From assembly GCF_031877795.1 (NCBI RefSeq), contig NC_133971.1, positions 62,060,463 to 62,124,462 of the forward strand: DNA of 64,000 bases, in the 5' to 3' direction. Within the stretch, counting starts at the first letter, position 1, and every line of letters starts with the position of its first letter. Positions 51,536 through 63,314 of this stretch are shown here, piece by piece. Origin of the DNA: Strix aluco. Lineage: Eukaryota; Chordata; Aves; Strigiformes; Strigidae. The translations under genes were made by a program, and so were the position numbers. The notes below the pieces were generated by a model. It was not told where the DNA came from and made no database searches. It saw only the letters and a list, made by a program, of their open reading frames with translations.

Positions 51536-54086
51536 AACATGAATTACTCGATTATATACTTTATTATTACTGGACTTCCCATTAGAATTTCTGATATCAT
51601 ACATGCATTTCAAAAGAATATTGATTTGCTAGCCTAGCCTGGCAAAATATCACAGCAGTATGATTGCAAAAGAATATTATAAGAAGTTGTAGACCTGATA
51701 TGAAGAAACAGTAAGGCCAGTCTGTGATTTTTTTCTGTTACAAACCCCGATTTCCCATGAGTAAGTAATTTAAATAGCATGTTTGGAGTTCAGCTCCCAT
51801 TTATCACAAATTACAGAAAATGTAAAAATGTAAAGATATTTAAAAATATTCTTATGTCCTTAGTGAAAAGATGCATTATGATAACCAGCCATTGAGCTAG
51901 GAAGTATTTCAGGTAAGAGGTTCAGAACCAAAAATCCAGAGCTTTCTAAAAAATACAGCATGCTGCTGTTCTCTCAGAAGCTCTTAATTTTGGGTCATTT
52001 CTTGGCTTTCCAGTACTGTGGCATTATTCTAACTGGATTCTGATAATAATCAATTCATATTGTTCATCAGATGTGAATGACAGATCGAATCTTTGTCTGC
52101 TGATACCAAAGCTGCAATGCAGCTGAGGCTGGGAACAAGGGTGTGAGAGCTTCAGTTTAAATGCATCTCCCTGGAGAAGATGGGGGCCAGGGGGTCTATT
52201 GCTAAAACATCTTTCAGCTTTTTCTCAAGCCAGATTCAAGGCTGGCTAAGTCTTCTGAAACTGCTGTGTCAATATCAAAGCTGGCTTTGAGCAGAAGTAG
52301 CACTAAATTCCTGGTGATGGGGCAGTACCCTCTGAGCCCAGGCACACATTTTTGCTAGCTGTTTTGACTAGCCTAGTGATGATTCCTGGAACTTTCTAGA
52401 TAACCAGAGAAGTCCAAAATTTGCATGATTTCTTTATCCAGCAAAAATGTAGCTTATATATATAGCATCCCACTCTTAATGTGCTAGCTTGTACCATATG
52501 CCATGTATATGTGGCTATGAGACTGACTTTCAGAGGATCATATTCTAAAGTATTTCTTTATAGCCTCCAACTTAACACCTTATCCGTTTTTAAGGGCAAG
52601 GAAAAAGTGGGATGTGAGCAAATGCTTTGCCAGCTAACATACAATCTGCTTCTGAATCTGCAGTTATACATTTTCGTTCACAAAGGAAGTGAAATGTTGA
52701 GCCTGGGTGCTGGGTGTTCCATCATCTCAATTCCTAGTTGGAAGCTTAGCAACAATAGTCAAATGATTCATGATAGTGGGGGAGCTCAAAAAAAATCATG
52801 TTATATTCTCTGTGGAAAATCTCAAACTTTTCAGTGAGAATTACTTGTGTGTTATAGACTGTTTAAATATGCTTTCTTCCCTCTAATCAAGTCCAGGAGC
52901 CTAGAAATAATTTGCAGGTACACACTGGAATCAACAGTTTCCTAACTGAAGATTTTTTCCTAATGTCACCTGAAAAGTGTTTCAAGCTCATGCTGATAGT
53001 GTCCACAGTGATTTGGTTCCCTTCCTACAGGTACAAAGTGTTTCTCCTTCTGTGTATCTTTTACTCTGTAAAAACATGGCCACCTAATCATGTTAAATCT
53101 TGTTTGTATCAATGGGTCCTTTGTGTCCATCAAGATTTCTCAAGAGAAGAAATTCCTTGAAACAACGCGTAACAAACTGGTTGTGATGTTCAGTGGAAAA
53201 CTTAAATTCTCTGAATTTTAATACCTGCTCTAGAAAGCTTTGTTCCTCTCAAAATCATGAAGTTGACTGGACAGTTGAGACCTTAATGTTAACTTCATAT
53301 CTGGAACTTAAGCATCTCTAAATATTTGCACTGTTAACAAAGTTAGCTGTACTCTCTTTTGCAGAGCAAAGTGCAAAACAATTCCCAGTTTAACTGTACC
53401 TTTCTCTGCCAGTTTAATGTTTTGTGTCTTGACACAGAGATACTCTGGAAGGTGACATGGGTCTCAAATAAACAGTGTCTGAATCTGTTTCACTCAGTAT
53501 CTACAGATGTTGCTATCCAAGTAGTGTCTGTAGTCAACTATTTCTTCATTGTTTCTTTTTACTGTAGTGAACACCTCACTGGGAGTTCTAGGGGCTCAGC
53601 TGCTATGAATTCAGTGGCATTCAAGGGACTGAGGCTTTCATGCTTGGACCCTGGTGGTGTCTAGAGAGAGGAGGGTTAAGACGGATGCTGTTTGTTTTGA
53701 GACTTGTACTGTTGAATAACATAAACAGATACCAAAATAGGCTAGTAGCTGTTCATGCTTCCCAGTCACCGGCTTGATCTTGGGTGTTCAGCTACAGTTC
53801 CTATTGAAATTTCCCTTTTTGGAAAGAAAGGAAATGTTTACAGTAACTTAATCCGTAGTAAGAAAGACGTTTGAGTAATCTCCAACCCTATGAAAGAGCA
53901 TTTAAATTATGAAAGTTTTTTAGCAAGGTGTAGTGCAACCTGCAAGGTAAATTTGATATGCACAATGTAAAAATGTAATTTTTCTTTAACGCTTATAAGT
54001 AAGTTTGATGTATTTCATCCTGTGACTTGTAACTTGCAAGTTATGGTTTAATTGATGTCCTATATGAAATTAACACGTGACTTCAA
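51536..54086. other. Intergenic DNA between FSD1L and the long CR1
   Basis: AT-rich sequence with no frame above about 120 codons and no recognised repeat or exon. Confidence 0.5.
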
Positions 54087-57000
54087 AGAATCACAGAATC
54101 ATCTTGGTTGGAAAAGACCTTGAAGATCATCCAGTCCAACCATTAACCCCACACTGACAGTTCCCAAATACACCAGATCCCTCAGTGCTGTGTCGACCCA
54201 ACTCTTAAACACCTCCAGGGATGGGGACTCCACCACCTCCCTGGGCAGCCCATTCCAACGCCCAACAACCCATTCTGTAAAGAAATGCTTCCTAATATCC
54301 AGTCTAAACCTTCCCTGGCGCAACTTGAGGCCATTACCTCTTGTCCTATCACTTGTTACTTGGTTAAAGAGACTCATCCCCAGTTCTCTGCAACCTCCTT
54401 TCAGGTAGTTGTAGAGGGCGATGAGGTCTCCCCTCAGCCTCCTCTTCTCCAGACTAAACAACCCCAGTTCCCTCAGCCGCTCCTCGTACGACATGTGCTC
54501 CAGACCCTTCACCAGCTTCGTTGCCCTTCTTTGGACACGCTCGAGTAATTCAATGTCCTTTTTGTAGTGAGGGGCCCAAAACTGAACACAGGAATCGAGG
54601 TGCAGCTTCACCAGTGCCGAGTACAGGGATAAGATCACTTCCCTGTCCCTGCTGCCCACGCTATTGCTGATACAGGCCAGGATGCCATTGGCCTTCTTGG
54701 CCACCTGGGCACACTGCTGGCTCATGTTCAGCCGGCTGTCAATCAACACCCCCAGGTCCCTCTCTGACTGGCAGCTCTCCAGCCACTCCTCCCCAAGCCT
54801 GTAGCGCTGCTGGGGGTTGTTGTGGCCCAAGTGCAGCACCCGGCATTTGGCCTTCTTGAAACTCCTCCAGTTGGCCTTAGCCCATGGCTCCAGCCTGTCC
54901 AGGTCTCTCTGCAGAGCCTCCCTACCCTTGAGCAGATCAACACTCCCACCCAACTTGGTGTCGTCTGCAAACTTACTGAGGGTGCACTCGATCCCCTCGT
55001 CTAGATCATCAATAAAGATGTTAAACAGGAGTGGCCCCAAAACCGAGCCCTGGGGGACACCACTCGTGACCGGCCGCCAACTGGATTTAACTCCGTTCAC
55101 CACAACTCTTTGGGCCCGGCCACCCAGCCAGTTTTTTACTCAGCAAAGCGTGTGCCCATCCAAGCCTTGAGCAGCCAGTTTCACCAGGAGAATGCTGTGG
55201 GAAACGGTGTCAAAGGCCTTACTAAATTCAAGGTAGACAACATCCACAGCCTTTCCCTCATCCAATAAGCAGGTCGCCCTGTCGTAGAAGGAGATCAGGT
55301 TTGTCAAGCAGGACCTGCCTTTCATAAACCCATGCTGACTGGGCCTGATCATCTGGTTGTCCCGCACGTGTTGTGTGATGGTACTCAGGATGAGCTGCTC
55401 CATCAGCTTCCCAGGCGCTGAAGTCAAGCTGACAGGCCTGTAATTTCCCAGATCAGCCTTCCAACCCTTCTTATAGATGGGCGTCACATTGGCCAATTTC
55501 CAATCTGTCGGGACCTCCCCGGTCAGCCAGGACTGCTGGTAAATGATGGAAAGCAGCTTGGCGAGCACCCCAGCCAGCTCCTTCAGCACCCTCGGGTGTA
55601 TCCCATCCGGTCCCATAGACTTGTGTGTGTCTATGTGATGTAGTAGGTCATTGACTATCTCCTCCTGGAATTCGGGGGGGTCATTCTCCCAGTCTCTGTC
55701 TTCTGGCTGAGGAGGCTGGATTCCCTCAGTACAACTAGTCTTGCTATTAAAGACTGAGGCAAAGAAGGCATTAAGGACCTCAGCCTTTTCCTCATCACTT
55801 GTTACCATGTTTCCTCCTGTGTCTAGCAGGGGATGGAGGCTCTTCCTGGTCTTTCTTTTGCTGCTCACATACTTACAGAAACATTTCTTGTAGTCCTTGA
55901 TTGCTGAAGCCAGATTAATTTCCAGCTGGGCTTTAGACCTCCTGATTTCCACCCTGCATAGCCTCACAGCATCTCTGTAATCATTGTGAGTGCCTAGCCC
56001 CTTCTTCCAAAAGCTTCTCCTTTTCTCCCTGAGTGGCAGCCAAAGTTCCCTGTTTAGTCAGGGTGGTCTTCTCTGTCGTTGGCTTCTCTTACAGCACCTG
56101 GGGACTGCCTGTTCCTGAGCCATTAACACTTCCTTCTTAAAGAGTGCCCAGCCTTCCTGGACCCCTATACCCTTCAGGATCATCTCCCAAGGGATCCTGT
56201 CAAGCAGGTGCCCAAACAAGACAAAGTCAGCCCTTTTGAAGTCCAGGATGGCAGTTCTGCTTAGCCCTCTCCTGTCCTCTCCAAGAATAGAGAACTCTAT
56301 TATTTCATGATCGCTGTGCCCTAGTCAGCCTCCAGCTGCCACATCACCCACCAGTCCTTCTCTGTTCACAAGAGGAGATCCAGCAGGGCACCTTCTCTGG
56401 TCGGTTCACTCACCAGCTGTGTCAGGAAGGTATCTTCCACACATTCCAGGAATCTCCGGGACTGGTCCCACTCTGCTGTGTTGTATTTCCAGCAGGTGCC
56501 TGGGAAGTTAAAGTCTCCCACAAGAACAAGGACAAGCGATCATGAGATTTTTCCTAGGTGCCTATGGAATATTTCATCCACCTCTCTGTCCTGGTTGGTG
56601 GCCTATAGTAGACTTCTACTACAACATCTGCCCTGTTGGCCTTCCCCCTGATTCTAACACAAAGACACTCCACCCTGTCTTCACTACACTTGTGCTCAAA
56701 GCAATCATAACAGTCCCTAACATACAGCGCCACCCCACCACCTCTCCTTCCTTCTCTGTCCCTCCTAAAGAGCTTGTATCCATCAATTGGCGCACTCCAG
56801 TCATGGGAGACATCCCACCACGTTTCTGTAATAGCCACTACATCATAATTTTCCTGTTTCATCATGGCTTCAAGCTCCTCCTGTTTGTTACCCATGCTGT
56901 GTGCATTGGTATACATGCACTTCAGATGGGTGGATGTTTTGCCCCCTTCCCCCTTCAAATCTAGTTTAAAGCTCTGTCAATGAGCCCAGCTAACTCCTGC

Positions 57001-57460
57001 CCCAAGATCCTCTTCCCACTCTGGGACAGGTGCATTCCATCTAATGACAAAAGGTCTGATGCCCTGTATACCAACCCATGATTGAAAAATCCAAAGCCCT
57101 GATGGTAACACCCGTCTTGGAGCCACAAGTTCATCTGTTGAGTTCTCCGGTATTCTTCTTCATCCATCCCCCCAACTGAAGGGATGGAGGAGAACACAAT
57201 TTGTGCCCCCAACCCCTTAATCACTTTCCCCAAGGACCTGAAATCTCTTCATTGCTTTAGGACATCTCCTGGTAATGTCGTCACTACCTACCTGAAAAAC
57301 CAGGAGAGGGTAGTAGTTCTTGGAGCTCACTAGAGCGGGGAGTTTTGCCTTGAGGTCCTTGACGTGGGCCCCAGGAAGGCAGCAGACTTCCCTATGAAGC
57401 AGGTCCGGTCTGCATATTGGGCCTTCGACACCCCTCAGAATGGAGACTTTACCCTTAAAG
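54087..57460 (-). mobile_element. Long CR1 LINE, about 3.4 kb
   Basis: On the minus strand, from right to left: ORF1 pieces with an SGNH/GDSL esterase-like domain (frames 57465-57217 and 57233-56961; G-S-D-D-I and D-G-M-H-L-S), an ORF2 endonuclease piece (56958-56554; N-A-H-S-M and T-E-T-W-W-D), a gap of broken frame, then reverse transcriptase (55967-55140 and 55103-54099) with F-A-D-D-T-K-L-G-G. The 3' end at 54087 carries the CR1 tail with ATTCTGTGATTC. The 5' side is cut at about 57.46 kb. It is nearly complete and among the younger repeats here, but not functional because of stops. Confidence 0.92.
54099..55967 (-). pseudogene. CR1 ORF2 reverse transcriptase, one in-frame stop
   Basis: Two frames of 275 and 334 codons lie in the same phase and are separated by a single TGA near 55140. 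The reading across it is L-D-G-H-T-L-C-stop-V-K-N-W-L, where a Trp codon is expected at the stop. Reverse transcriptase landmarks: [23 protein letters not shown] and the active-site F-A-D-D. Further upstream another Trp position (near 56057) is also TGA. The enzyme copies CR1 RNA at target sites; here it is disabled. Confidence 0.88.
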
Positions 57461-57465
57461 GACAA
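56554..57465 (-). pseudogene. CR1 ORF1 esterase-like part and ORF2 endonuclease part
   Basis: 57465-57217 and 57233-56961 together read as the esterase-like domain of CR1 ORF1 with a frame change near 57225; the second piece ends at a stop near 56963. The endonuclease frame (56958-56554, 134 codons) begins almost directly after it and contains the N-terminal catalytic region of the apurinic-type nuclease; it is lost at 56554 by a frame change. Residue-level activity cannot be judged. Confidence 0.75.
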
Positions 57466-58560
57466 ATTTATTATACAATAGTTTGCACAGATGTCAAATT
57501 TTTGCTGCTAACAGCTAGTTCAATTGTTTTTAGTAAATGTAGATATGAAGAATTGCCTTAAGCACTTTAGATTTTTTTTTTTAGACTCTTCCAAGCTGGT
57601 GTCAGTCGAGTACCTGTATACTGGTGATATTTGTTGCAGCTGATGCACCGTGTATACCTGCAGCTAGAGGGGGATGCACACAGCCTGTGAAATTACTTTT
57701 TCCTAAGGCAATCCACATCAGGGTTTGGAGGGGTTGTTCTTCGGCAATGGATTAGACCTGCTGAAGGTCTGTGATTTTGCCCTGTAGTTAACGCTTAATA
57801 TAATATGCCCAGAGCCTCTCTGCTCTGGACTTGATGCCCTTTGGTGGCTAGATAGGAGTCATCTTCTGTACGACCAAAATGGGAGTTTTTAAATTCTTTT
57901 TTAAAAATACTGATTATTGGTAGTCTTTCAGAGTTAAAATAATTTCAGAGTAACTTAATACATCAGAAAACTGTAGCTTTCATTGTTCCTGTGGAAAGCT
58001 GTATGAACTGTAGCAAGGGATGTTAATTTCAGAAAGGCTAATTTAAAAGTGTCCAGGTGGTAGGTGCTTCTCCAAATACCAAATATGGATGCCAGAGGGT
58101 GACAAGTTTATTTCTTTAGCCGAAAAAAGTAGAGGCCACTGTACAAATCCTGTTTCCTCTCCCCTTGCACTCTCCCATGTTACTGCCGTTTCATATGAAG
58201 ACTGGGGAAACTAACTGGTTCCCTCAGGAAGAACATTTGATTTAGGAATATTTTAGTCTGATATGGATCACAGGTTACGAATGTGATGCATAGTTTGATA
58301 AGACAATGGCAACGAGTTCTGATCATTGTCCCGCCCAGCCTCACTTGAACTCAAATAGTCTGAATGCCCTGTTAGAAGGGAAAGCCTGGATGTGGTTTTC
58401 CCTCACAGTCTTGGCACAAGGCCGAGCAGGCGTGATGCTCCATTGCCTGGTGCTCCCACCGCAGCTGCTGTCTTGCACAGTCCTGCAGTGCCTGTCCGTG
58501 CAGCTGCACTGCTTGTCCTCGAGCTGTGGCAGCTACTGCTTTGCTGATACAGGAAGCATG
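57461..58560. other. Unassigned DNA between the CR1 and the ERV fragment
   Basis: Mostly AT-rich sequence with no convincing exon. A frame of 148 codons at 58306-58752 on + is low in similarity to anything known, and its right part overlaps the retroviral fragment. Confidence 0.45.
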
Positions 58561-58569
58561 AAAGCTCAT

Positions 58570-59080
58570 CCTGGGACAACCCATGACAGTATTTGTACCT
58601 CATGCAGTGTTAGCTATTCTAAACGGCAAAGGATGGTGTTGGATTTCTTCAAGTTGGCTGGCAAAATACCACCCCATTTTAATAGATCCAGAAGTTGTGA
58701 CTCTGAATGTGGTATCTATGCTGAACGCAACCCCGTTGATGCCTATAGCTGAACAGAAACCCTTGCAACATGATGGCTTAACTACAATTGAATGAGTCCA
58801 TGCTGGTAGACCAGATTTAAAAGATGAGCCACTGGAAAATGCAGATTTGGGATTATACACTGAGGGAAGTAGCTTTGTGCACAATGGAGAAAGAAAAGCT
58901 GGATATGCCATGGTAACTTTATGGGATGAAATGGAGGCTAAATCCCTGCCCCGGAATATTTCCGCACAGAAAGCAGAAATAATTGTGTGGGACCAGGGCC
59001 CCTGAAACAGGAGAGAATCAGAGAGTTAATACACAGACGGACTTTGGTGTTGTGCATGCCCATGGGGCTCGAGGGCAGCT
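58570..59080 (+). pseudogene. Second retroviral pol fragment (RNase H region)
   Basis: Pieces read in different frames: P-H-A-V-L-A-I-L (about 58598-58621), then R-P-D-L-K-D-E-P-L-E-N-A-D (about 58809-58847), Y-T-E-G-S-S-F, G-E-R-K-A-G-Y-A-M and A-Q-K-A-E-I-I, then T-D-F-G-V-V-H-A-H-G-A near 59038. These parallel the RNase H region of the provirus at 26.3-26.8 kb, so it is a related class I element. The first acidic residue is Glu instead of Asp, and a deletion lies between A-E-I-I and T-D-F-G. No LTRs were identified. Confidence 0.8.
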
Positions 59081-59312
59081 GGTGCGGGGCTTACCCAATC
59101 ATTTCTTGGTTGTCCTTTGGGTATTCTCCAGCAGTGCCTCAGCCCTCGCCCCACGGAGAGCCCCGCGAGGAAGGAGGCCTCTCACTGTCCACACTGAGTG
59201 GCAGGGGTGCCTTAGGATCTGCGGAGTATTTTGATGTCTTTGATTTGCGTGCGATGCAAGCGGCTTTATTGACACAATAACCTGAAATCTGATGTGCCTA
59301 AGTTTTCCTCGT

Positions 59313-59880
59313 TTTATCTTCCGACATGGCGGGGGGGGGGGGGGGGGCGGGGGGTGGTGCGTGTAAGAGGGTGTCGGGTCTCCCGGCGGGGCGGGGCTGA
59401 GAGACCCTCTTTTGCCGGTAGGCCAGAGGCCGGGCCGCGGGGGAAGGGCGGAACCGCCCGCTCAGCCCCCCCCGACCGGGGCGGGCTCGGTCCCCCCGCG
59501 CATGCGCGCACGGCGGCGGGCGGTGCTGTTCAGCGGGGAGCTGCAGCGCCGATAAGGGGGGGCTGGGCCGGCGGGGCTTGGGGTGCCTCGGCGCCGGGGC
59601 GGGTAGCGGTGGGGTGAGGCGAGGCGAGGCGCGGCGGGTGACAGTCCACGAGGGCCCCCTAGCTGAGCCCCCGCCGCCGGCCCGCGGGGCTCCCGCAGGG
59701 CTCCCGGGGGCCGCAGCGGCGCTCGGCTGGGCCTGCTGGCTGCAGCCGGCGGGCTGGCGGCACGGCCTGCTCAGCGGCCCCTCTTCCTTGGCCGGCGCGC
59801 AGGGCGGAGTTGGGAAATCGGAGAAGATGAGCGTCGCCGCGCTGCTTCCAGGCGGTGATTGAGAGCGCCCCGAAGACTAA
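59313..59880 (+). promoter_or_regulatory. CpG island and presumed promoter of FKTN
   Basis: Very GC- and CpG-rich, with GGGCGG boxes (for example near 59388 and 59570) and CGCATGCGC near 59501-59509, an NRF1-like palindrome. No TATA box is seen. It opens with a G-run (about 59330-59354). The region runs without an obvious intron into the FKTN start codon at 59880, so the first coding exon seems to begin in the island. The retroviral pol fragment ends only about 230 bp upstream. Confidence 0.75.
59827..59862 (+). other. Short upstream ORF before FKTN
   Basis: ATG at 59827 opens 11 codons ([11 protein letters not shown]) and stops at TGA 59860-59862, 17 nt before the FKTN ATG. It would lie in the 5' leader if transcription starts upstream of 59.83 kb and could lower translation. 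It is seen directly; its use is inferred. Confidence 0.5.
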
Positions 59881-62800
59881 TGCAGAAAATCAATAAGAAC
59901 GTGGTCCTGGCGCTCCTTTCTCTGACCAGCCTGGTTTTCCTCCTTTTCCAGTTGTACTATTACAAGTTCTACCTATCACAGAAGGTAAGGGAGAGCTGTA
60001 CTGCACTCAGGATGATGTCTACTCTCGTCAGAGTCCTTTAGCAGCATTCCTGCCACCCCAAACTTCCCTCATGCGGCTAACAATTCCTGTAATGTTCACG
60101 TGAAGCGGCTAGGTAGTCCTAGCGAGTTTCTGGTGCAGGGGTACAATTAGATTTCAGTTGTCAGTCTGATATTCAAGTCATTATGTCAGCCAGAGGCATC
60201 CTCTTAATTCTAAAATAGGATGCTGTTCGGTGTTCTTAGCTGCAGGTTTGAGCCTCCAAGACTTAATCACGAGCCTTCCTACTCTTATTTTATGGAAAGT
60301 GAAATCAAACTAAGTGCTATCTTAGGGCTCTTCTCAAAGAACAAGTAAGGCAGCATTTACTGGTTGCAGGTTTTTCAAGTGCGGTGCTTTTAAAAGAAAA
60401 CCCAGCTTTTTCTGCAGTTGACTTAGCTCTTTGTGATTCAGTGTTCATAATTTGCTAGATGTTAACGATAAAATCCTACTTTTGTATTACCCGTCCAATG
60501 TTAGCTGGGTGTGATTTTCTGTAATAGAAAAGGAGATAAATGTTACTATAAATGAGATACTCCGTTTTTTTGATGGCTTCATAGTTTACAGGTGCAATGC
60601 AGACTCGACAAAGGAACTAACTTTATTTTTACAGAACAACTGCATAGGTATTATTTGCTGAGTTAGTTTTCTTTGGTGAGGACATTCTTAATAAAATAAA
60701 TGCAGGTGGTTAATAAATGCTGGGTGGTACTGTAACCTTTGACTTATTTTTTTATAGATTCTCATTGTAAACAACAAGGCTGTGGATGAGAAATTCTTCA
60801 CATTTTGATAAGCTAAAAGCTGAGCCACTAACTGCCTTGGCTTTATCATCTGGATATACTCTCAAATTTAATTCTCTAGGATTACATGTGGAAAAGCAGA
60901 GACACACCCTGCTGTCTTTACCCCCGTGGTATCTGCCTAACAGTGTTTGTGTTTTGTCACCTTCTTATTTTAACATTTACTGTCATATTGACTTAGCAAC
61001 CTGAGGCCTGATCGTGTAATCCTTGCATATCTGGAAAGTCCCAAGGCTTGCATTGTCCTTCTAAATGCACTAAGCTAGAGCAGTTGTTTATGATTTCACA
61101 TTCAGTACTGTGGTTGAGTGACCAGAGGCATAACCACAGCTGTAATTACAATGTTCTAACTGGATAAATGTCCCTGACTGTCCTGTTAAAGAGACCCTAA
61201 GCAGGAATTTAACTGAAACTTACTTATTTTCTTTTTTTCCTCCCTCCCCATCCCCTTGTTTGGTTTTGATAGAATGGAGCAGTTTTTTCCAAAGTCAGAG
61301 GAAGCCAGTCAGGCCAGGACAGCACTAGATGGGTATGTACAATGTCATTGGTTCATACAGTTCTTCTGCAAGTCTCAGAGGACTCACATGGAATGGCAAA
61401 CTCGGGGTCCAGTTCTCTTTCCGGTTCGCTGGGGATTTTCTAGTATTAAAGGACTAGGAGATACTTTCTTCACTGAGTTATGAAGTGTTTCAAAACATCT
61501 GTTTAAAATGGAAATGAGAAATGGTTACAGCTGTGATAGGGATAGCAGGAAAGTAGGTATTTTTCCACAGATTTGCTTCCTGTTCATCAATCTGATCTGC
61601 TAGTTTTAGCTACAGAAATAATGCTAGCCTATCCCTTACCTTTCAGCGCCATATAGCTGAGATCACTAAGAGGGTGGCATCGCTTCTGCTTGTAGTGCTG
61701 TTGCGTAAATTCTGTTTGTTGATCCGCGTTTTGTTTTCATGTTTTTACATCTCTCTGAAGCCAAAGCCCTGTCCCAGAATTGGAGTTTGGTCTGTGGAGT
61801 ATGATTGAACAGACTGAGCAGCTGGACAGGAGGAAGGTTAGAGCTTCAGTTAGAAAGTGAGGATCAGCTTGCTGGACAAGTAGCTTGGGCAGTAGGCTAC
61901 TGTTTTCTCTTAGCACAGCTCTTCTAGAAACCTTGAGATGTAACAGACATAAAGCCTGACAGTGCTGTTCTAAGCAAATACTTTTTCCTGATTAGAATGG
62001 TACTTTAAGTCATTAAATTTAACTGTTACAGTTAAATACATCAGCTACATTTTTAATAGCAGTGTGGCTGTGATTGCTGTAAATCTTCTGTATGCCATGG
62101 ACATTTAAATGTACTTGATTAAAATTCTCCACTGAGTCAAGTTAATAAATCCTCTCATCAGGCCCAGGGCCTTCTTGCTACAGCTTTTAACTTCCTATGC
62201 AATGTTGTCATGGTTGAGTGCCCTGGGTACACTGGTATCCAAAGACTGGATAGTGCTCACTTCCTACCTTCTCACTGAATCACACTTTGTATACAGCACG
62301 CATCATGCCTGAGGTCTGGGGATACTGTTTGGGAGTGGGTCAAAAGTCAAAGTATGACTTGCTAAAGTCAAAATATGAACAGTGACTTGGTCTTGCCTTG
62401 TCCACAGACTTCAAAGGCAGTCAATGTGATTAGGTGAAGTTTGCCTTGGACTGGCTTTCCCAATCACATCCCTGTTCTTCATGTGCTTGGATGTGACTTT
62501 GCAGGGCCTTTTGCTCCAGAAGCTTCCTGATGAGTGAGATTAAAGTGATCAGAGTTCCCCAGATCCTCCTTTTTGAAGATGACATGAGATTTGCCTTTTC
62601 TCAGACTTGAGGAACAGCTCCTGACCACCATGGCCTTTCAAGATGTTGCAAAGCAGCCTCGGAATGACATCAGCCAGCTCTCACAGCACCCACATGCTGC
62701 ATCACATCTCATCCTATAATCTCTGATTTATTCAACTGCTTTCTCACTCAATCTAGAGCTGGAAAGAATCTAAAACTTTAGCCTAGAGTCCATTCTCAAG

Positions 62801-63314
62801 TCTGACACTGTAGGGTAGGAGTACTTTAATTATAGAAAGTTCTAATTGAAGCAGAAAGGTTTTTATTCTAGTCTTAGAGACCCGGAAAGCCTGAGAGCAG
62901 CCTGTTCTTCTGAAAGAGAAAATTTCCATTTCCACAATTGTTCATGGACGTGCATGGAATTGTGCACACACAGAAAATGTATTGGGAGATAAGATTTCCT
63001 TCTGTCAGTGGGTTGGTTTTTTTTTTCATTCTGTCAGAGAGTTTTAATGTTTTAACATTTGTACACTTAAAGGTGGTGTTTCTAACATAATTTTATCCTT
63101 TGTCAAACAGCACGTAGTTAGGAAGTTCCTAGGCTTAATATCCAGTCACAATATACCAGTGTATTTGATCGATCCTTTGATTCTGGGACTGGTTAATAAA
63201 GACATTGAACAGATCAGAAGTTCTCCTGATGGCCCCAGTCCAGAATGCAAGTACTTTTGTGCTCCAAGAGACTTTACTACATTTGCACTACTGGACAAAA
63301 CGTGGAAACATGAA
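59880..63314 (+). CDS. FKTN: Fukutin (FKTN), first three coding exons, 3' part outside the window
   Basis: Fukutin is a Golgi type II membrane protein that transfers ribitol-5-phosphate to the O-mannosyl core of alpha-dystroglycan, together with FKRP; loss causes muscular dystrophy in people. Coding exons: 59880-59984 (35 codons), 61273-61332 (20 codons), 63111-63314 (68 codons). All have AG/GT borders and join in phase without stops. Residues 1-5 are M-Q-K-I-N, then a single hydrophobic anchor at about residues 8-27, ending L-Y-Y-Y-K. Exon 2 gives N-G-A-V-F-S-K. Exon 3 contains [11 protein letters not shown] and [15 protein letters not shown], highly conserved with human. About 123 of roughly 460 residues are present; the C-terminal nucleotidyltransferase-like domain lies beyond the edge. 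The ATG at 59880 matches the human start. An in-frame upstream TTG (59859) was not chosen. Introns here are about 1.3 and 1.8 kb. Confidence 0.95.
62340..62790 (-). mobile_element. Old CR1 fragment in FKTN intron
   Basis: Diverged minus-strand CR1 reverse transcriptase sequence is recognisable from CTTGTCCACAGACTTCAAAGGC (about 62398), GGATCCTCC-like TTTTTGAAGA (about 62570) and CAATGACATCAGCCAGCTC-like words near 62663. No frame remains. Confidence 0.6.

Noticed and set aside
54190-55170. + strand frames of 72-117 codons at 54.2-55.2 kb
   Set aside because: They are antisense shadows of the CR1 reverse transcriptase.
59294-59862. Gly/Arg-rich frames upstream of FKTN
   Set aside because: Same CpG-island effect; only the short ATG frame at 59827-59862 is kept, as an upstream ORF.
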